Part shown: piece after piece, positions 58,081-64,000 of the stretch
How positions within the stretch are numbered: position 1 is the stretch's first letter
Layout: every line of letters starts with the position of its first letter
From: Aquatica leii
Lineage: Eukaryota; Arthropoda; Insecta; Coleoptera; Lampyridae
Assembly: GCA_035610365.1 (NCBI GenBank)
Contig: CM069437.1
Coordinates: 32,259,507 to 32,323,506, forward strand
Direction: 5' to 3'
Length of the DNA stretch: 64,000 bases
The notes under the pieces: generated by a model
What the model saw: only the letters and a program-made list of their open reading frames with translations
Database searches by the model: none
What the model was told of the DNA's origin: nothing
Made by a program: the position numbers and the translations under genes

Positions 58081-61000
58081 ATGCCCACTAGAAAAAGAGG
58101 AGGTTTAAGCTACAAAGCCCAAACTCAACGTAATAGGAACAAAAAAAAATACAACTGTTTGATACTGAAGAACAAAGTACTTCAAAAAATACCATTAGAC
58201 GTGCACATTACCCAGAGGCTAACCCAAATCGTAATGCTTCTGAGATTATTAGTGCTAATTTATCAGTTATTGATGAGTCTATCATACCGGTACATTACTG
58301 TGGCCAATTAAATGACATTTGTGAAGTTTGTCAATCCAAAAACTTTGTAACGGAACGCCCAATTGACAAACAATATACAATGTGCTGCCATAAAGGTAAA
58401 GTAAAACTTGGAAAATTAATAACACACCATCTCATTACTGAATTACGAACAGAGATGCATACAAATTCAAAAAATTTTAAGGATAACATCAGATTCTATA
58501 ATCATTCACTTGCTTTCGTTTCAATGGGTGCACGAACTGCAACTTTTTCCAGCTATGGACCGTACTGCTTCCGGATTCATAGATAAATTTACCACAGAGC
58601 CTGAACACTGCATGGGGGTGAGAAAAGAAAATATGCTCAATTTTATATTCTTGATCCAAATTCTGCTGCTGAACAAAGACTCGGTATGCAGAAAAAGCAG
58701 GTTGTGGACATGAGTTAGTGCTAAATATAAGTCAACTTATCGCATACATAAGCCCGTTTGCTGCGGCACACAAAATATTATATCAGGTAGAGTAGTATGC
58801 GACTGAGAAAGCCTTACAGAAGGAATTCAACCCCTAAATGTAGTGATAGCAACTCAAAAAGATTTTAATTCGGATCCAAGACGCTACAATCCACAAAAAG
58901 TAAATAAAGTAGCCGTCATATATCAAAACAAAGAGGGTGAGCCACCCCTTAAACGTGACTTTTTAATATATTGTCGGAGTAATGACCAAGATGGTCACAC
59001 TTTAAAACGTATTAGTATACTTAACGTAAATTTGGAACCAATGACATACCCACTACTTTTTCCATATGGCGATCAGGGATGAACAGTGAATCTACTTTTG
59101 CGAGAAGTCGGCAAAAGTCGACGAGCAGCTGCCTCAAACAATGTAAAACAAAGAACATCCATTACACAAATGCAGTATTACGAGTACCGAATGGCTATAC
59201 ATGATGGAGTATATAGTATTGAGTCTAATCGACTAAATTATAATCAGCAAAATCAGATCAAGCTTTGAACAGAGCTGTACAGTGAATTAGGTGACCACAT
59301 AAACTCTAGAGCTGACCAAACTGGATTACCTGTAATTATTTCGTATTCATTTCAAGGAAGTCCAAAGAACATGGCATAGAATTAGCAAGATGCAATGGCT
59401 ATTGTTCGCAAATATGGGCCACCGGATCTTTTCATTACAATGACTTGTAACCCTAAATGATCAAAAAAAAAACTGAAAATTTAGTATATGGTGAAAGTGT
59501 TAAGTTTTGTCCGGTGTTGGTGTTCTTCTAGCAAAGACACATGTAATTTCATGTAGTTTCAAAAATGTAGTCCCCCACATAGTCACATAATAATTATATT
59601 GGCAAACAATTCAAAGCCAAGGATGCAGAACAGATTGATAAAATTGAGTGTGCTGAAATTTTTGATGCAACCTAAACCCTAGGTTACATGAAATTTTTAT
59701 TAATAATATGATACATGGATCATGTAGTGCAGATAATCCACAATCTTCATGCATGAACGGAAGCAATTGTACTAAAAACTTTCCTAAGCAATTTCAAGCT
59801 GAAGCTAATACAAATATAAGTGGTTATGCACTTTATCGCCGCAGAAATGTTGGTCGAACTGTGACAATAAGAGGTAAAACTGTCGAAAATAGTTGGGTTG
59901 TTCCTTACAATCCATTTCTGTGCTTCAAATTCAACTGTCACATTAATGTCAAAGTTTGTGCATTAGTAAAAAAGCGTAAAGTATATTTTTAAATATGTTT
60001 ACAAAGGTAATGATTGCGTACATGTCGATATTATAGAAACTTATACGTTAGAATAAAAATTAAATTAAAACATTCATAGACAGCAGATATGTAATCTGTC
60101 CAGAAGCATGTTGGTGTCTTTGTGGTTTCGAAATGCACCAACAAAGCCACACAATTTACCGATCTTAATGATATTCAAGCTGATGTAAATAAAGCACCTG
60201 AGAAAGATATTACTCTAACGGCTTAGTTCAAATTAAACAAAGATGATGCGTGGCAATATCTAAAACAAAAGACAACGCAGTCCGTTATCGGAAAAATTTG
60301 CTGATTTGAAAACAGCAGCAGAAGCGATGAAACTGTTATCAACTGATGCTGTTTGGGAACAAACCTAACGCTTCTGAATTATTTAACAACTATAAATCCT
60401 CTTTAAATGAAGATTATTATTATTATTTTGCAATTAGAGATATTCAAAAAATTTTAATGTTACATAGAAAAAAATGCTCAGGTTTCAATTTAAGAAACCC
60501 TCTTTTAGACTTACTCTGTACATCTGCTGAATTATTTGATCAGAGAGCTGAAAACTATCTGGATTAGAAATGATGGAAACTCTAAATGAAGAACAAATTG
60601 AAGCGTTTCAATCTATTTGTAATCGAATTGCTAATGAAAGATTGTGTACCAAATGTTTTTTTCCTAATGAATCCGGTGGTAGTGGAAAAACCCATCTATA
60701 CAAAACACTACTTCATGTGATACGTGGGGAAGATTAAGCGGGCCTTCCTGTGGCATCAACAGGTATTGCAACCAATTTATTAATTGATGGTCGGACTTAT
60801 CTCTCTCAATACGGCGTTCATATTTCATTATGCAAAAATTTAGTTTCGAACATAAATTCGTAGTGACGCCAAAATAATAAGAAAATTAAAATTATTGATT
60901 TAGACGATTTTTATAAGAGGTAATTGATAATACAGCCCCTTTTGGTTTTACTTGGTGGAGACTTTAGACAATCATTACCTGTTGTACCTCATGGTTCTCG

Positions 61001-61810
61001 GCCTTCTATTGTTGAAAGTAGTATTAAATTCTGCGCCGGAAAGAATTTCAACAATTTAAATTTAAAAAAAAAAAGTTTGCTCAATTTATTTAAAATACAG
61101 TGAGTGGCAGCTAAAACTTGGCCGAGAAGAATTATCAAACCAATATGATTTGGGTGGAGACTTAATTGAGATCCCAGTATAAACGATTTGCAAATCCAAA
61201 GAATGAATCCGTGGACAAAATCAATGAAGATGGGCTAAATCTACTTGAGGAAAATTTAACTAGGTACTTTAGCATCGATTCAATCGTAGATCAAAAAGAG
61301 GACAATGGACAAAACTATTCTGCAAAATTTTTAAATTATTTCACTCCACCTGGAATCCTTCTTTATAGTTTAAATTTAATAAATGCAGCAATTATCATTT
61401 AGCTTCAAAACCTCAATACAAACGACACTCGATTAGTTGTGAATGATCTAATACCAAATCTGATTATTGCAGAAATATTGACATGGTCAGCTGCAGGAAC
61501 ACAAGTTTTTGTCCTTAAGGTGGAATTCGCTCCTTCAAGCATTGATATTCCATTTGTATTGAAAAGAATGTAACTTCCTGTAAAATTGGCATTTGCGATG
61601 ACCATCAATAAATCGCAAGAGCAAATGCTGAAAAAAATAAGAATATTTCTTTGTTGAACTAGTATTTTCCCAGAATCTTTAATGGGAAGAGCATTTAAAG
61701 CAAACGCACTAAATATCTATAGCTCACAAAAAATTATGAATAGAGAAATTAATATATCTTTCTACTTAGTAGGCAACGAGGGATTTCCTTTAGGTGAAAA
61801 CTGAATGTGC
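58081..61810 (+). pseudogene. Helitron Rep/helicase, decayed
   Basis: The N-terminus MPTRKRGGLSYKAQTQRNRN at 58081 leads to a zinc-finger-like region (LNDICEVCQSKNF; CCHKGKVKLGKL, about 58308-58412). The Rep HUH nuclease follows: DAMAIVRKYGPPDLFITMTC (about 59390), the HUH block PPHSHIIIIL (about 59573) and the two-tyrosine block KYIFKYVYKGND (59978-60013), both catalytic motifs still readable. A CxY-rich block at 59708-59992 (HGSCSADNPQSSCMNGSNCT) sits between them. The SF1 helicase has Walker A GGSGKT at 60675-60692, Walker B GGDFRQSLPVV (about 60955) and the C-terminal MTINKSQEQM (about 61600). Numerous frameshifts. The element's 3' hairpin and CTRR end were not found. Confidence 0.87.
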
Positions 61811-62350
61811 CTTTGGCATATTGATTAAGCAATTTGGTATATTTCAAAAAGTTGTAGAAACTGAGATACAATTAACGGAAGGCTCAACTAAAAGTGCTTG
61901 CGTAAAGTGACAAAATTTTGAAAACTGAGCTCTTGAAACAAAATTTAATTAATTAACTTCAGACCTTAAGACCTTCAAGTTGTGTTTAAAGCTCTGGCTA
62001 TGCCTTTATAGACAGCGGCAATAAAAATCCGATCTCTGCGCTTTGGGTATTCAGTATTGTAGACTGCCTCTTTGGCTTGCGCTAATAGAATCAAGGTTTT
62101 CAAATCCACACAAGTCTTGACGCGATCGGACTGGACATGACCGTTAGTATGAACCCAGATTTACACATTGCTTTTATTTTAACGATAAGTTAATATTTCC
62201 AATCCAGCAGCGTTCGACATGACTGGACGCGACTGGACTGAACTGGCTTGGTGCAAAATGAGCCTAACGAGCACGTGATATTAAAAATATAAAATAAAGA
62301 CTGGGTATGTATTTGGTTTATATACTAAATAACTAACAAATTATCTAATA
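61810..62350. other. No gene; short GACTGGA repeats
   Basis: GACTGGAC or close variants recur several times between 62120 and 62250. This may be the end of an unidentified element or leader DNA of the gypsy element that follows. No inverted terminal repeat was established. Confidence 0.3.
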
Positions 62351-62524
62351 GTGTGGGATTAGGTTCAACCTGAGTCACTGTAGCGAGGGTTTAGCAGAAG
62401 TAAGAGAGGGCAGCAGTAGTAATGTAACCTTAAACGATTAAAGACGTATCATATAAGCAAAACAAAATACGATTATTAGAATTGTCAATTAAGTTGAAGT
62501 TTAAATTAACAAAAACCTACATTT

Positions 62525-62542
62525 TGGGAGCTCAGCCGGGAT
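62525..62542 (+). promoter_or_regulatory. Retroelement primer-binding site (tRNA-Pro-like)
   Basis: TGGGAGCTCAGCCGGGAT follows a likely LTR end (CCTACA, ending 62521) after three T. It resembles the tRNA-Pro primer site, with a few mismatches. The 5' LTR start was not located; a TGTGGGATTAGG near 62353 is one option. Confidence 0.55.
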
Positions 62543-62699
62543 CGAATTACGCAGCTTATAATTAAGATTTAGAAAGACGCTTAATACGACAACGATTTGA
62601 ACAATTTTAACGTAAGTTTTTGCATTTTTTATATAAAAAATAGAACAATTGGCACAAAATGCAGATATTTTAAACAAAACTAAGCTATAGCTTCCGACA

Positions 62700-64000
62700 T
62701 ACTAAGATTAGATTACAAAGGCGATATTGAAGATGTTGAAGACTGAATTTGTAAAGGTTTATGTAATATTTAATATCTAGACGTCAACGCAGAAGAATTT
62801 GACGACGAAGACTACGTTTATAAAGATGGAATAGAAGACGAACAAAAAGACGGGCAATCTACTCGAAGCAACTCAAGACAGTAACGACAATGAAAACGAA
62901 AGACGCAGTTGTACAAAGAAGTAACTGTTTACCAAAATTTCTAATAAGTTTTAGGGATGTCGAAGATTCGATACGTAGATTTTGAGGCGACGAAAATCAC
63001 ACGATGTAAAAGTGGATTGAAGAATTTGAAGAGACGCTTATGCAGTGTAATGACTTATACACATTTATATTTGCTAAAAAATATCTCCAAAGATTGGCAA
63101 AGACGTTGATATAAGCGGAAAAAGAGGTGACATCGTATTAAAGTCTTGAAAAGAAAACTGCTTGTAGAGTTTTCAAACAAAATAACTAGTGCCAAATTAC
63201 ACCGTTTATTAAAAAATGGTGAGTCGATTCAAGAGTATTTCTTAAGCACGAGATAACTAGCCAGTAAAGGCAAAGTCGAGTCAGAACCTGTGGTTCAGTA
63301 TAAAATAAACGGCATTGCAGATGACCTCAACATGTTGTACGGTGCCAAACCCAAATTTAAAGATAAACTACGAAATTATAAGAAAATGAGGAAGAATATA
63401 ACAAGATCTGAACGCTTTGTGAAACAAAGACGTGAAGATAGAAGACGTAAATACAAAAAACGTGAAGATGGAAGACGTAAAGGCAAAATACGTGAAGATG
63501 GAAGACGTAAAGAGAAAAGACAGGAAGATAGAAGACGTGAATATGAAAGAGGCGAAGAAGAGAAACGAGAAGAAAGAAAACGTAAAAATGAAAGACCGGG
63601 ATGAAGAGAAAGTGTTACAATTACGGAGTAGCAGGGCACCGAACAAGAGTCTGTGAACACAGAAATAAAGGATTTAAATATTTCAAATGCGACAGATTTG
63701 GACATAAGGCGACAGAATGCACAACTATTCGATATTTAAGTACTATAAACACATTAAAATAAACAACGAGTCAGTCAACGCATTAATAGATACGGGAAGC
63801 GTGGTAAACTTAATTGAACGGATTTATACGAGAAGATTAGATCACCGGGTATGAAAACAACCGACGTTAATCTATTTAGGTTTGGTGGAAGATCAGTACG
63901 ACTTTTAGGATACATTGAAGCGACCGTATAAATAAGTGACGTTACATTGAATACCAAAGTATATATATCTCCAGAAGGTATTGTGACTAATGCGATCATC
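62700..64000 (+). pseudogene. Ty3/gypsy Gag and protease start, runs off the window
   Basis: Gag fragments in shifted frames: FDDEDYVYKDGIEDEQKD near 62795, then KRKLLVEFSNKITSAKLHRL (about 63147-63206) and LASKGKVESEPVVQYKINGI. A highly charged tail follows (63431-63600). Two zinc knuckle relics are at about 63617-63720: CYNYGVAGHRTRVC, whose second Cys is Tyr, and CDRFGHKATEC. The protease active site ALIDTGSVVNLI begins at about 63781, with FGGRSVRLLGYIEA behind it. The protease Asp-Thr-Gly is intact. RT and beyond lie outside the window. Frameshifts in gag make it non-functional as it stands. Confidence 0.82.
63431..63550 (+). repeat. 30-bp in-frame tandem repeat in gag, four copies
   Basis: Four units of 30 bases (63431, 63461, 63491, 63521), each encoding ten residues of the type REDGRRKxKx. 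The array is in frame within the gag ORF at 63290-63604 and makes a strongly charged linker before the zinc knuckles. Confidence 0.9.

Noticed and set aside
62120..62250. GACTGGA repeats as a transposon end
   Set aside because: The repeats are direct and irregular, and no boundary or target duplication was seen.

Overview
This window looks like a stretch of an AT-rich insect chromosome, possibly a beetle; the species assignment is weak. The grounds are introns and TATA promoters of insect type, 3'UTR boxes typical of insect Notch-target genes, and a dense mix of transposon families common in insects (gypsy, copia, jockey, RTE, Penelope, hAT, piggyBac, PIF/Harbinger, pogo, Tc1, Helitron). There is no bacterial-style gene organisation. 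Nearly every long ORF belongs to a decayed mobile element.

Layout. 1-2981: a hAT Buster/ZBED5-like element on the minus strand, interrupted by a PIF/Harbinger deletion derivative (617-1341) and a pogo-like MITE (1821-2340). 4127-4952: end of a ZMYM1-like hAT transposase. 5361-6640, 7954-10600 and 13366-15580: three decayed gypsy elements. 10960-11640: DUF4817-type transposase remnant. 18540-22480: a much better preserved gypsy element with a tRNA-Lys primer site, intact gag and a candidate -1 frameshift signal, cut off in integrase where a minus-strand copia leader and LTR begin. 23030-24100: PIF/Harbinger remains. 24209-27490: DUF4817-type element with a hAT gene inside it. 27490-28460: piggyBac and Harbinger pieces. 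28711-30510: pogo/Tigger transposase. 30550-36060: LINE, Penelope and two piggyBac copies, one split by a LINE.

36100-45600 holds no recognisable transposon. It contains the only convincing host gene: a two-exon, 80-codon gene at 41064-42215 with a TATA box. Its 3'UTR carries five K boxes (TGTGAT), three Brd boxes (AGCTTTA) and one GY box (GTCTTCC), the signature of Bearded/E(spl)-complex genes in Drosophila. From 1.5 to 3 kb upstream lies a cluster of Su(H)-type sites and proneural-type E-boxes, several of them closely paired. I infer a Notch/proneural-regulated Bearded-like gene whose flanks have stayed free of insertions. The protein itself I could not recognise.

45600-48900: minus-strand jockey-like LINE. 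49080-52400: plus-strand RTE-like LINE. 52960-54330: a repeat protein of unknown function. 54570-56270: piggyBac with a Tc1 element inserted. 57800-61810: Helitron with Rep and helicase motifs still readable. 62350-64000: leader, gag and protease start of another gypsy element running off the right edge. All matches are from reading translations and recalled family motifs; no database search was run.
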